NCBI GenBank assembly: GCA_016705235.1 | Contig: JADIYP010000002.1 | Coordinates: forward strand, 124,001-188,000 | Source: Candidatus Leptovillus affinis | GTDB taxonomy: Bacteria > Chloroflexota > Anaerolineae > Promineifilales > Promineifilaceae | Direction of reading: 5' to 3' | DNA length: 64,000 bases | Shown: one piece after another, positions 45,774 to 54,044 of the stretch | Layout: the number at the start of each line of letters is the position of its first letter | How positions within the stretch are numbered: the stretch's first letter is position 1 | Made by a program: the position numbers and the translations under genes | Notes under the pieces: generated by a model | What the model saw: the letters and a program-made list of their open reading frames with translations, nothing else | Databases searched by the model: none | What the model was told of the DNA's origin: nothing

Positions 45774-47501
45774 ATGGACAGAACCGTCCCCAGTTCCGGC
45801 AACGAAGAGATCAATCTCTACTTGCGAACCTACTATTCTCTGCTGCGCAGCACCCGCGAAGTCAAACTCAAAACCTTGCTAGAAGCTCACAAACGCATGC
45901 ACTCCGCCCTGCACATCTACGCCGACGAACAAAATCTGGATACGGCCGCTTTCATCTACTCCATTTTGCGCGTGCCCGACTGCATCAATCGCGTCAAATT
46001 GGTGGTCATGGGCCAATCGGCGCGCGTGTTTGCCGAGCATGGCTACGCGCAAATCGAATCATGGGAACAGGTTAGCGCCCCAGGGCGGCGGCGGCGCAGC
46101 TTTTTTGATGGCCAATCTACCCTGGCCGTCTACATCGCCAGCCGCTCAGACATCGACGACATCGTTCCCATCCTGGTAGCCTACCAGATCGAACGGCGCA
46201 AGCTGTACAACACCCTGCACCAGCCCACCATGATTCACCTGCTGCAACAGCTCAAACAAAAAACAGCCGGACAGGAACCCACAACCGACGATCTGGCCCC
46301 CCTGGCCCAAGCCGCAGGCATCCCCGTAGATGATCTGGAAAAATTAACCCGCATTTGGTCAACCCAATTACCCGACAAACTGCTAGATATTGCCCAAAAC
46401 CGCCACGAAATATCCATCCGTTCACTGGCCGGGTCCCTGGCCGATTATAAACGGGCCACGCGCCGCTGGTGGATCAACGTAGAAAAAAACACGCCCGACA
46501 TCGCCTTCGACGAACGGCCGGTTTATTTTGTTTCCAGCAATCCCCACAGCCTGCCCAACATGCTCAGCGGCTTTGGTTTACAAATCAAACAGGCGCTGGA
46601 AACCTTTCTCACGGATAATGGGTCCAATGCGCTGCGACAGGAATATCACGACATTGTTGAACGCAACATCCCCAGCAGCCTGGAAAATTTCCTCTACTAC
46701 CTCCTTAAAAAATATGAATCGGCTCATCCGAATGTGAAACAAGACCGACTGGCCCATGAACGCTCGGCGGGCATTATTCGCATTCCCAGCGAACACGCCT
46801 TCGATATTGAGGTGCAGGTAATCGCTCTCAATCAATTGGACATTTCCCACATGGACACCCGGCTGAACGTGCCGGGCATTGAAAAATTGAGCCAGAGCAA
46901 GGCGCTGATTGTCAACATCGATTATCCCCTGGGCATGGCCGCCTATCAGGTGCTCACAGAAATGGCGCGTAACGTGGATGAAATTCGCGGCGTCTACATT
47001 ATGGGGAAAGCCGCCACGTTGAACGGCGGCATTGGCGACGTGATGATTCCCAGTGTGGTCCATGACGAACATTCGCTGAACACCTACCTGTTTGATAATT
47101 GTTTTACGGCCGATGACGTGGCCCCCTATCTGGTTTATGGCTCGGTGATGGATAATCAAAAAGCCATCACTGTGCCCGGCACGTTTTTGCAGAACGAAGG
47201 CTATATGTCCGTTTTTTATCAGGAAGGGTACACCGACATGGAAATGGAAGCGGGGCCATATTTGAGCGGCATTTATGAAATGGTGCGCCCCAAACGCCAT
47301 CCGTATGACCAGATTGTCAATTTGTACAACAACCCATTTCCGGTGGGGATTTTGCATTACGCCTCGGACACGCCGTTCAGCAAAGGCACAAATCTGGGCA
47401 CGCAAAACCTGTCTTATTTTGGCATGGACGCCACGTACGCTACCACAATTGCTGTCTTGCGGGCCATTTTGACGACTGAGATCGAGCATTTGCCGGCGTG
47501 A
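45774..47501 (+). CDS. conserved protein of unknown function, nucleoside-phosphorylase-like C-terminus
   Basis: The 575-residue soluble protein starts after AGGAG. I do not recognise the N-terminal 330 residues, which are largely helical. The C-terminal part has features of the purine nucleoside phosphorylase/PfoS fold: GIEKLSQSKALIVNIDYPLGMAAYQVL, GVYIMGKAATLNGGIGDVMIPS, and DMEMEAGPYLSGIY, the last recalling the catalytic EME-type segment. It may correspond to the DUF6909 family. It lies just after selD. The TGA stop lies inside an R4 repeat. Confidence 0.7.
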   Translation: MDRTVPSSGNEEINLYLRTYYSLLRSTREVKLKTLLEAHKRMHSALHIYADEQNLDTAAFIYSILRVPDCINRVKLVVMGQSARVFAEHGYAQIESWEQVSAPGRRRRSFFDGQSTLAVYIASRSDIDDIVPILVAYQIERRKLYNTLHQPTMIHLLQQLKQKTAGQEPTTDDLAPLAQAAGIPVDDLEKLTRIWSTQLPDKLLDIAQNRHEISIRSLAGSLADYKRATRRWWINVEKNTPDIAFDERPVYFVSSNPHSLPNMLSGFGLQIKQALETFLTDNGSNALRQEYHDIVERNIPSSLENFLYYLLKKYESAHPNVKQDRLAHERSAGIIRIPSEHAFDIEVQVIALNQLDISHMDTRLNVPGIEKLSQSKALIVNIDYPLGMAAYQVLTEMARNVDEIRGVYIMGKAATLNGGIGDVMIPSVVHDEHSLNTYLFDNCFTADDVAPYLVYGSVMDNQKAITVPGTFLQNEGYMSVFYQEGYTDMEMEAGPYLSGIYEMVRPKRHPYDQIVNLYNNPFPVGILHYASDTPFSKGTNLGTQNLSYFGMDATYATTIAVLRAILTTEIEHLPA

Positions 47502-47531
47502 TGCGTCTCCGGATCACGCATCACGCATCAC
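47496..47531. repeat. R4 short element (copy 4)
   Basis: GCGTGATGCGT and ATCACGCATCACGC arms form a hairpin. The TGA stop of the preceding gene is the TGA within GCGTGATGCG. Confidence 0.8.
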
Positions 47532-47565
47532 ATTCTACAATTTTACTTTTTGACGCGAGCAACCC

Positions 47566-48678
47566 ATGAACCAATCCCCTTCACCTGACGAATTAACAGA
47601 TCGATTAACGGCCGTGCGCCAACACCTCGCCGCCTGGGACATTCCCGCCATCCTCATCACCCAGCCCACCAACCGCCGCTGGCTCAGCGGCTTCACCGGT
47701 TCCGCCGGGAGTTTGTTGGTCACTGCGGACAAAGCGCTGCTGGCGACTGATTCCCGCTACTGGGAGCAGGCGCAGGCGGAAGCGCCCGCCTTCAGCCTCT
47801 TCCGCCACAATCGCACCGATGAGGACAACCTCCGGTTCCTGACGGCCGTTTCCGCCGCCACCATCGGCCTGGAAGCCGACCATATCACCCTCAGCGAAGC
47901 CGACCGCCTGAAAATGATTACATCCATCACCTGGGTTCCCATCTCGCCCTCGTTGGAAACGCTGCGCTATCATAAAACAGCCGGAGAACTGGCCAACATT
48001 CGCGCCGCCGCCGCCATCACCGACCAGGTGATGGGCCTGGTTCCGCAGTTGGCGCGGCCGGGCATGACCGAGCGCGCGCTGGCCTGGGAATTGGAAAAAG
48101 CGATGCGCGAAGCGGGCGCGGAAAGCACGGCCTTCGACATCATCGTCGCCGGCGGACCCAACGCCGCCCTGCCCCATCATCATCCCGGGGAACGGCCGTT
48201 ACAGCCCAACGAACCCCTTCTGGTGGACATGGGCGCGCAGGTAAACGGCTACAAAAGCGACCTGACCCGCACATTTTTTCTGGGCGCAGAGCCAGACGCC
48301 CAATTTCAGGCAATTTATGCTGTGGTGCAGGCGGCGCAAACGGCCGTGCGCCAGCACGCCCGCCCCGGCCAAAACGGCAACCAGGTAGACGCGCTCGCCC
48401 GCGAGGTAATCCAACAAGCCGGTTACGGCGAGAATTTTGGCCACGGCCTGGGGCACGGCCTGGGATTGGACATCCACGAAGGACCATTTTTCACCTTCAC
48501 TCCCAACGGGCGGCGGTATTCATTGGCCGTGGGCATGGTGGTCACGGTGGAACCGGGCATTTACCTGCCCGGCTGGGGCGGCATTCGCCTGGAAGATTTG
48601 TTCCTGGTAACGGAAACCGGCCTGGAAGCGATCAGCCAGTGCGCGGCTACGGCCGTTATAACCGTAGCTGAAACGTAG
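47566..48678 (+). CDS. M24-family Xaa-Pro aminopeptidase
   Basis: The 370-residue peptidase has a creatinase-type N-domain (about 1-125; TNRRWLSGFTGSAGSLL) and a pita-bread catalytic domain. Metal ligands are visible in LLVDMGAQVNGYKSDLTRTF (two Asp), GHGLGHGLGLDIHE (His), VEPGIYLPG (Glu) and RLEDLFLV (Glu). It cleaves N-terminal residues preceding proline, in the cytoplasm. The start has only a weak ribosome site. Confidence 0.93.
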   Translation: MNQSPSPDELTDRLTAVRQHLAAWDIPAILITQPTNRRWLSGFTGSAGSLLVTADKALLATDSRYWEQAQAEAPAFSLFRHNRTDEDNLRFLTAVSAATIGLEADHITLSEADRLKMITSITWVPISPSLETLRYHKTAGELANIRAAAAITDQVMGLVPQLARPGMTERALAWELEKAMREAGAESTAFDIIVAGGPNAALPHHHPGERPLQPNEPLLVDMGAQVNGYKSDLTRTFFLGAEPDAQFQAIYAVVQAAQTAVRQHARPGQNGNQVDALAREVIQQAGYGENFGHGLGHGLGLDIHEGPFFTFTPNGRRYSLAVGMVVTVEPGIYLPGWGGIRLEDLFLVTETGLEAISQCAATAVITVAET

Positions 48679-48784
48679 CTTACAAGACGGTCGAATCTGG
48701 CATAATAAGGGCAGCCAATTGGCACGGAACGGCCGTTATCCACTGTTCCCAACGAGTACAGCCGATTGGGAAGGAGTGATTTGT

Positions 48785-49351
48785 ATGAGATCATCACACC
48801 AACCTGACGATTTTGCCCCCGACGCTGCCCAAACTGGGCTGGAAAAAATCCGCCTGCTGCTCCGCGAAACACTTTGGACCCTCTGGCGAGCCATTATCCT
48901 GGCGTTTTTGCTAATTTACTTTGTGGCGCAAACCAACGTCGTTCTGGGCGCGAGCATGGAACCGACGCTGCATGAACACCAACGGCTCATTGTGGAAAAA
49001 GTGAGCTATCGGCTGACCACCCCCCAGCGCGGCGACGTGGTGGTGGTGGATGTGACCGGTCTGGATGTCCCGCTCATCAAGCGTGTGGTGGGGCTGCCGG
49101 GCGAGACGGTCGAAATTCGGGATAATCAGGTGTGGGTAAACGGCCGTGTCCTCAGCGAACCCTATCTACCGCCCTTGTGGCAAGTCAACTACCCACCCAC
49201 CCAGGTTCCACCAAACTTTGTATTCTTGATGGGCGACAATCGGCCCGTATCACGCGACTCCCGAGCGTTTGGGCCGGTAAGCATCGACCAGATTCGCGGC
49301 CACGCCTGGGTAAGATATTGGCCGCTGCAAGACGCCGGTTTAATTCGCTAG
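48785..49351 (+). CDS. lepB: signal peptidase I
   Basis: The 188-residue membrane protease removes signal peptides from secreted preproteins. The start at 48785 follows AAGGAG. One N-terminal helix (about 32-52) precedes the catalytic Ser in GASMEPTL (about 58), catalytic Lys in LIKRVVGLPGE (about 98), and box E MGDNRPVSRDSRAFGPV. Size fits a Gram-positive-type SipS-like enzyme with a single anchor. Confidence 0.95.
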   Translation: MRSSHQPDDFAPDAAQTGLEKIRLLLRETLWTLWRAIILAFLLIYFVAQTNVVLGASMEPTLHEHQRLIVEKVSYRLTTPQRGDVVVVDVTGLDVPLIKRVVGLPGETVEIRDNQVWVNGRVLSEPYLPPLWQVNYPPTQVPPNFVFLMGDNRPVSRDSRAFGPVSIDQIRGHAWVRYWPLQDAGLIR

Positions 49352-49353
49352 CA

Positions 49354-49386
49354 AATTGGTCCAATCTTTAGAGATTGGACCAATCT
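49354..49386. repeat. R3 palindromic repeat (copy 3)
   Basis: AAATTGGTCCAATCT and AGATTGGACCAATCT are separated by TTAG. It follows the lepB stop by two bases and is followed by R1 copy 3. Confidence 0.8.
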
Positions 49387-49400
49387 GCACCATCTACTCT

Positions 49401-49509
49401 CTAGCAGTCTGTCGGAGAACCTCTTTTTGTAGCCGGGGTATCCCGACCCCGCCTCTGGAAGACGCAGTAAGAAACCACGGCTACGGGTACTTTTCCGACA
49501 AACTGCTAG
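49401..49509 (+). repeat. 109-bp cloverleaf-like element, family R1 (copy 3)
   Basis: CTAGCAGTCTGTCGGA and TCCGACAAACTGCTAG terminal arms. The interior differs from copy 2 at only a few positions (for example ATCCCGACCCC in place of ATCCTTACCCC). The right end carries the TAG stop of the oxidoreductase gene. Confidence 0.92.
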
Positions 49510-50675
49510 TGCCAGACATTTTCGTAAGAATGATCGCCTTTTAGCAGTTGACCAGCAGTAAACCGGGCCAGATCAAACGGCGTAATATCCACCGTGCGCG
49601 CTTTGCCTTCCACAATCAATTCGGCCATGCACGCGCCAACGGCCGGACCAATCTTGAATCCCGTCCCGCTAAAACCACATTGCAAATAATACCCTTCCGG
49701 TCCGGCCGCCCCCATGATGGCGCGCTGGTCGGTGGTGAGGCCATCGAATCCGCTGTGGGCGCTGTGCAGCGACCCCTCTTCCATCAGCGGCATGCGGCGG
49801 CAAATACGCTCCACGGCGCGGTCTACAAAATCCGGCGCGGCATGGTCGGCGTCGCCGTCCGGCGAAAGGCCGATGGGATTATGGTCTTCCAGGCCAACCA
49901 GGGTCAGGCCGCCGGTTTCCGGGCGAAAGTACAGGGAATTGGCCATGTCGATGACCGTGGGATGGCTGGGACCGATGCTGGCCGGGCGGCGGATGAACAT
50001 CGTATCGTGCCGCCAGGTGTCGATGGGCAGGTCCAGGCCAACCATCGCGCCGACCGCTTTGGCCCACGGGCCGGCGGCGTTGACCACAATGGGGGCATGA
50101 AATTCGCCTTTGCTGGTGATGACGCCGGTGACGCGGCTGGTGGTGGTGGTAACGGCCGTTACCTCACAATCTTGCACCAACGTCGCCCCATTCGCCCGCG
50201 CCGCCGCTAAAAAGCTCGTCACCGTCGCCGATGGATCGGCATAGCCCGATTCCGGCTCATACGCCGCCACCTCAAAATCATCCACCGCAAACGATGGCGC
50301 CAGGCGGGCCACATCGTCGGGCGTCACCAGCAGCGCCGGGATGCCAATCTGCTGGTGCATGACAACGTTGGCGCGCAGTTGGTCGCTGTACGCCGGCGAC
50401 ACAATCTGCAAGAAACCGGTGCGCGTAAACCCGCACTCGCCGCCCACCATGTCGGCCCAATTGCGAAAATAAGCGAACGACGCCCAGGCCAGCCGCGATT
50501 CCGGCTCGAGATCGTAGTGCATACGCACCAGACCGCTAGACCGGCCGGTTGCCCCGGAAGCCGTGAAATAGCGTTCGAGGATTAACGGCCGTACCCCCAA
50601 CCGCGTCAAATGAAAAGCCAGACTCGCCCCATGAATCCCGCCGCCAATAATAATTACATCCGCTTGTTGGTTCAT
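49506..50675 (-). CDS. FAD-dependent oxidoreductase (DAO/sarcosine-oxidase-like)
   Basis: The start at 50675 follows GGAGGCAGAGG. The 389-residue protein has the FAD-binding GGGIHGASLAFHL (about 11-23), a Glu for ribose binding in LILERY, a TGRSSGLVR segment, NAAGPWA and the C-terminal GFSGTGFKIGPAVG of the D-amino-acid oxidase (DAO) superfamily, which deaminates or demethylates amino acids. Substrate unknown. The TAG stop is inside an R1 element, as for the FHA gene. Confidence 0.92.
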   Translation of the reverse strand: MNQQADVIIIGGGIHGASLAFHLTRLGVRPLILERYFTASGATGRSSGLVRMHYDLEPESRLAWASFAYFRNWADMVGGECGFTRTGFLQIVSPAYSDQLRANVVMHQQIGIPALLVTPDDVARLAPSFAVDDFEVAAYEPESGYADPSATVTSFLAAARANGATLVQDCEVTAVTTTTSRVTGVITSKGEFHAPIVVNAAGPWAKAVGAMVGLDLPIDTWRHDTMFIRRPASIGPSHPTVIDMANSLYFRPETGGLTLVGLEDHNPIGLSPDGDADHAAPDFVDRAVERICRRMPLMEEGSLHSAHSGFDGLTTDQRAIMGAAGPEGYYLQCGFSGTGFKIGPAVGACMAELIVEGKARTVDITPFDLARFTAGQLLKGDHSYENVWH

Positions 50676-50811
50676 ATCCTCTGCCTCCATAACAACAAAC
50701 ACAGAAAAAGAGGAACAGAGGTACCCCCTCTGCTCCTCTGCAAAAACAACAACCCACACGCCACAATCGTTTCAGAGATTTTTGCCAGATTGTATTGCCC
50801 TCTGAACGAGA

Positions 50812-51717
50812 TTAAGCCTTTGCCGATTCCGCGCCTAAAAACTGCGTCATCAACTCATTACCTTTAGGAATCAGCGTGATTTTCGTATCACCCTTCAAGA
50901 TATTTTCGGTTTCCAAAATCTCAAACATCGCTTCGGCCACGTCAGCGTCCGTGGTAATTTGCTTCAGCGCCTCGCCGACGATCTTGGGGCGCATTGCCTG
51001 TGCCTGGGCAAATTCAATAGCCGCCCGCCGCTCGGCCGAATTGGTGATGATGCTCACGCGGTTCGCGCCATCCTGACGAATGGCCGACGTTACCTGCCGC
51101 AGCCGGTTCACCACCTTTTCCTCGATTTGGCGAATCATGCCCCTATCGCGGAAATGCACCTTGCGAATGTAGACCGAACCCAGGCGATACCCCCACTCCT
51201 CCGATTTAGGCGATACCTCCGCCCGCACCGTCCGGCTCATGACGTGCCGCGTTTCCAACATGTCTTCCAGAGGCATATTGCTCAATGTGCGCACAGTGGC
51301 ATTGCTAACATTGGCCGAGAGCGAACCGCGCGGATCGGTGTTCTTGAACAGATAAGACACCGGATCGCTAATTTGCATCTCGTACCAAACGCCAATGCCC
51401 ATGGGCGCGCCTTCTTCGGAGTTGACTGGCAGGCTGCGCAGATATTGCTGGTCCAGGCGCATATCCAAAATGCGGCGCGTGCCCAGCCAATTGACCACCA
51501 ACGCGCTCGGTCCCATCTTCAGCCACAACAAATGCAGCCCTGGCTCCTGCAGCACACCCACCACATTGCCAAACAACACATAAACGTGGCATGTCCCTTC
51601 TTTAACAATGGCATACACGCCAAACAGCCGTAAGAAAAAGCGCACCAGCGGCTCAAAAATGAAGAACAAGAAAAAGGATACAAGGGCAATAGAGAAAACC
51701 GTCACCAATTGGGTCAT
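50812..51717 (-). CDS. SPFH/Band 7-domain membrane protein (HflC-like partner)
   Basis: The 301-residue product has one hydrophobic N-terminal segment (about 5-32) and an SPFH domain with GTCHVYVLFGNVVGVLQEPGL, followed by coiled-coil (QVTSAIRQDGANRVSIITNSAERRAAIEFA). It overlaps the second SPFH gene by four bases (ATGA). SPFH pairs such as HflK/HflC form large cage-like oligomers in the membrane that regulate proteases. No FtsH gene is visible nearby. Confidence 0.88.
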   Translation of the reverse strand: MTQLVTVFSIALVSFFLFFIFEPLVRFFLRLFGVYAIVKEGTCHVYVLFGNVVGVLQEPGLHLLWLKMGPSALVVNWLGTRRILDMRLDQQYLRSLPVNSEEGAPMGIGVWYEMQISDPVSYLFKNTDPRGSLSANVSNATVRTLSNMPLEDMLETRHVMSRTVRAEVSPKSEEWGYRLGSVYIRKVHFRDRGMIRQIEEKVVNRLRQVTSAIRQDGANRVSIITNSAERRAAIEFAQAQAMRPKIVGEALKQITTDADVAEAMFEILETENILKGDTKITLIPKGNELMTQFLGAESAKA

Positions 51718-52700
51718 TCTTCCACCTCCAAAATGATGCTTTTGGCCTGGGTATACAGGGCCAAACGCACGTTGCGCAGATAGGCGTCCAATGCTTCGGG
51801 ACCATGACTTTTGATAGCCCGAAGCTGCTCGGCCATCGCGGTGAGCGGTTCTACTTCAGCCTGCGCACGCAGGGTTTCGATTTCCACTGCGCGTTTGGAC
51901 TGCACAATGGTCTGGTCGGCCTGGGCTTTGGCCAGACTGATTTCGGAAGACACTTCGTTGTGGGCGGTGTTGATGGCGGCGAGGGCCGATTCAACTTCAG
52001 ACGGCGGATCGATACCTGTAATCAGGGAGGCATCCAATTCAACGCCATAACGAGCGGCGGCCGAAGCGCATTCCAGTTCCATGTAGTTGTTGATCTCGTT
52101 CAGGTTCTTACGCAAATCATTGATAGAAATACCAGCCATGAGACCCACATCGATCACCTCTTCTTCAGAGCTGATGGCTTGCGATTCAAAACTGGCGATG
52201 CGCTGGCGCAAGATAGAAATGAAATAGGCCATGACATGGACGATCGGCGTCTTGACGCCAAAAAGGTAAGCATAAAGGTTTCGTTCGCACGGCCGATAGC
52301 GAATTTGCCCGGTCAGGCCGATATTCAGCTGATCTTTGGTCACTGCGTCGAGTTCTGTCCCGGCGTGATTGGCGTCGGGGGTTTCCAGGTCCAGGGCCAT
52401 GTTGATGGTTTCGGTAGCCACCGACACTTTGTGTATCTTTTCCCAGGGCCAACGGAAGTAAGGTCCGCCAGGAGGAATGACCCGCACGAGGGGATAGCTG
52501 TATCGTTCTCTATCTTTTTCGTTGAGGGCTTCCGAAATGGGATCGTCGAGGGTGGTAGATTTGCTGAGGCGTACTGCCCGGCCGAAGCGTGTTTTTACGG
52601 CGCGTTCGTTCTGATCAACGGTATAAAAACCCCTGATGACATAGCGCAAGAAAAACCAGCCGAGGAACCCCAGCAAAATACCCGGACAAAACGTGGTCAT
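51714..52700 (-). CDS. SPFH-domain membrane protein (HflK-like partner)
   Basis: The 328-residue product has an N-terminal anchor (FCPGILLGFLGWFFLRYVIRG), then VDQNERAVKTRFGRAVRL, the standard SPFH opening, and a long Ala/Glu-rich coiled-coil (NEVSSEISLAKAQADQTIVQSKRAVEIETLRAQ). First gene of a two-gene unit with the other SPFH gene, with which it probably forms a hetero-oligomer. Confidence 0.88.
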   Translation of the reverse strand: MTTFCPGILLGFLGWFFLRYVIRGFYTVDQNERAVKTRFGRAVRLSKSTTLDDPISEALNEKDRERYSYPLVRVIPPGGPYFRWPWEKIHKVSVATETINMALDLETPDANHAGTELDAVTKDQLNIGLTGQIRYRPCERNLYAYLFGVKTPIVHVMAYFISILRQRIASFESQAISSEEEVIDVGLMAGISINDLRKNLNEINNYMELECASAAARYGVELDASLITGIDPPSEVESALAAINTAHNEVSSEISLAKAQADQTIVQSKRAVEIETLRAQAEVEPLTAMAEQLRAIKSHGPEALDAYLRNVRLALYTQAKSIILEVEE

Positions 52701-52834
52701 ACCTTTTCTCCTTTGTTTTATATTCCCCCTACCTGAGCGCGAGAAACACGGCCGTTTCCTTTTACAAAATCGCTAGAATCATATCACAGACGGGATCGTT
52801 TTGTCTTCCGATCCTTTGTTACTTTGTTGCTTAG

Positions 52835-52867
52835 AGACCCCAAGGGTTTTGGAAACCCTTGGGGTCT
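52835..52867. repeat. solo R2 inverted repeat (copy g), terminator-like
   Basis: AGACCCCAAGGGTTT and AAACCCTTGGGGTCT are joined directly by TGG with no internal core. It overlaps the last base of the APH-like gene. It is either a minimal form of the mobile element or the site that full elements derive from. Confidence 0.85.
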
Positions 52868-53853
52868 TACCCATCGGGCGCAGACATCGCCGTCAACTGC
52901 TGCCAGTCGCGGTTGAATTGTTCGATTGCCCAGGGGATATGGTCCGCGCCGTCGAAGCGCACCTTGTCTTCGATGAGCATAATCAACCAGAGATAGAGCC
53001 GGTAGAGGGTGCGGCGGGTCTGGGCGGCAGGGTCGGCGGCCGGCAAACGGCCGTATCCCACCCAAAACGGATCCTTCTCCCCGCGAAACATCACCTGGTC
53101 GATGTCCGGGTCGCCCCACAAGGCGCGTTCCCAGTCGATGATGCCGGTGATGGTGAAACGGCCGTCTACCTCGGCCACGAAGATATTGCCCTCCCACAAA
53201 TCCCAATGCACCAGACTGGCAGCCTGCACTGCGTCCAACAGCGAGGCCAATTCATCCAGGCGCTGGCGCACGGCCGTATAAGGAACCGGCAGCAGCACGC
53301 CCAAACCCTCGCCATCGGCCAGCAGCGCGGCCATCATGCGCAAAAAAGCCGCCCGCCACGTCTCGGCCGAGAGATCGGGGCAGTCGTAGCCAAACCGCGC
53401 GCCGTGGAGGGCGTGCATACGGGCGGCGTATTCGCCTAACTGGTGTAGTACACGGGTCAGCTCTTCGGGCGGCATGTCGGCTTTGGCCTGATCCAACGGC
53501 CGTCCCGCCAGCCGCCCCACAAACATATAATCACGGTCAAGCAGTTGGCGACGGCCGTCATAAGCCAGCAGCGGGGCCACCGGAATATCCAGCTTTTCTT
53601 CTACCAGTCGCATGATGGCTGCTTCGCGCTGCATCAGATCACGCTCGTACGACAGCACAGGCTGGCCGGGCGGCGGCGCAATACGCAGCACCACGTCCGG
53701 CTGCCCATCGCTCAGGCTGAGGGCGTAAGCGGTGTTGAACCAGCCATCTTTGAGGGGAGTAATGATGGTCGGGAAAACGGCCGTGCCAAACTGCCCCCGC
53801 ACCAGCTCCGCAATGACCTCGTCGCTAAAATCACTTTTGGTAAAACTTTTCAT
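52867..53853 (-). CDS. APH-family phosphotransferase
   Basis: The 328-residue kinase-fold protein has an N-lobe with GWFNTAYAL and VLRIAPPPG, and a C-lobe with the catalytic loop LVHWDLWEGNIFV (about 222-234; HxDxxxxN form) and the metal-binding GIIDWERALWGDPDID. The family includes aminoglycoside, choline and homoserine kinases; small-molecule phosphorylation is expected but the substrate is not known. Located between repeats, no operon partner. Confidence 0.9.
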   Translation of the reverse strand: MKSFTKSDFSDEVIAELVRGQFGTAVFPTIITPLKDGWFNTAYALSLSDGQPDVVLRIAPPPGQPVLSYERDLMQREAAIMRLVEEKLDIPVAPLLAYDGRRQLLDRDYMFVGRLAGRPLDQAKADMPPEELTRVLHQLGEYAARMHALHGARFGYDCPDLSAETWRAAFLRMMAALLADGEGLGVLLPVPYTAVRQRLDELASLLDAVQAASLVHWDLWEGNIFVAEVDGRFTITGIIDWERALWGDPDIDQVMFRGEKDPFWVGYGRLPAADPAAQTRRTLYRLYLWLIMLIEDKVRFDGADHIPWAIEQFNRDWQQLTAMSAPDG

Positions 53854-53863
53854 TGTCTACCTC

Positions 53864-53878
53864 AGATTGGTCCAATCT
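53864..53878. repeat. R3 single palindrome (copy 4)
   Basis: One AGATTGGTCCAATCT unit, 11 bases upstream of the APH-like start codon. Confidence 0.7.
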
Positions 53879-53965
53879 CTGAATAGTAAAAGTGCGCCAC
53901 ACTCGAATTTAGTGTAGCGCACTTCAAAAGGGAGGAAAACCCAATAGAAAAACCACCAAAACAAT

Positions 53966-54022
53966 GACCCTACGGGTTTGCTCTTGAGCAGCCAGGCATC
54001 TGGCCCCTAAACCCTTAGGGTC
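53966..54022. repeat. R2-variant inverted repeat (copy i)
   Basis: GACCCTACGGGTTT and AAACCCTTAGGGTC ends enclose a 29-base core unlike the other copies. It lies 22 bases from the GH3 stop and may help to end that transcript. Confidence 0.75.
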
Positions 54023-54044
54023 TTGTGTGCCGCCATCCTGACGG

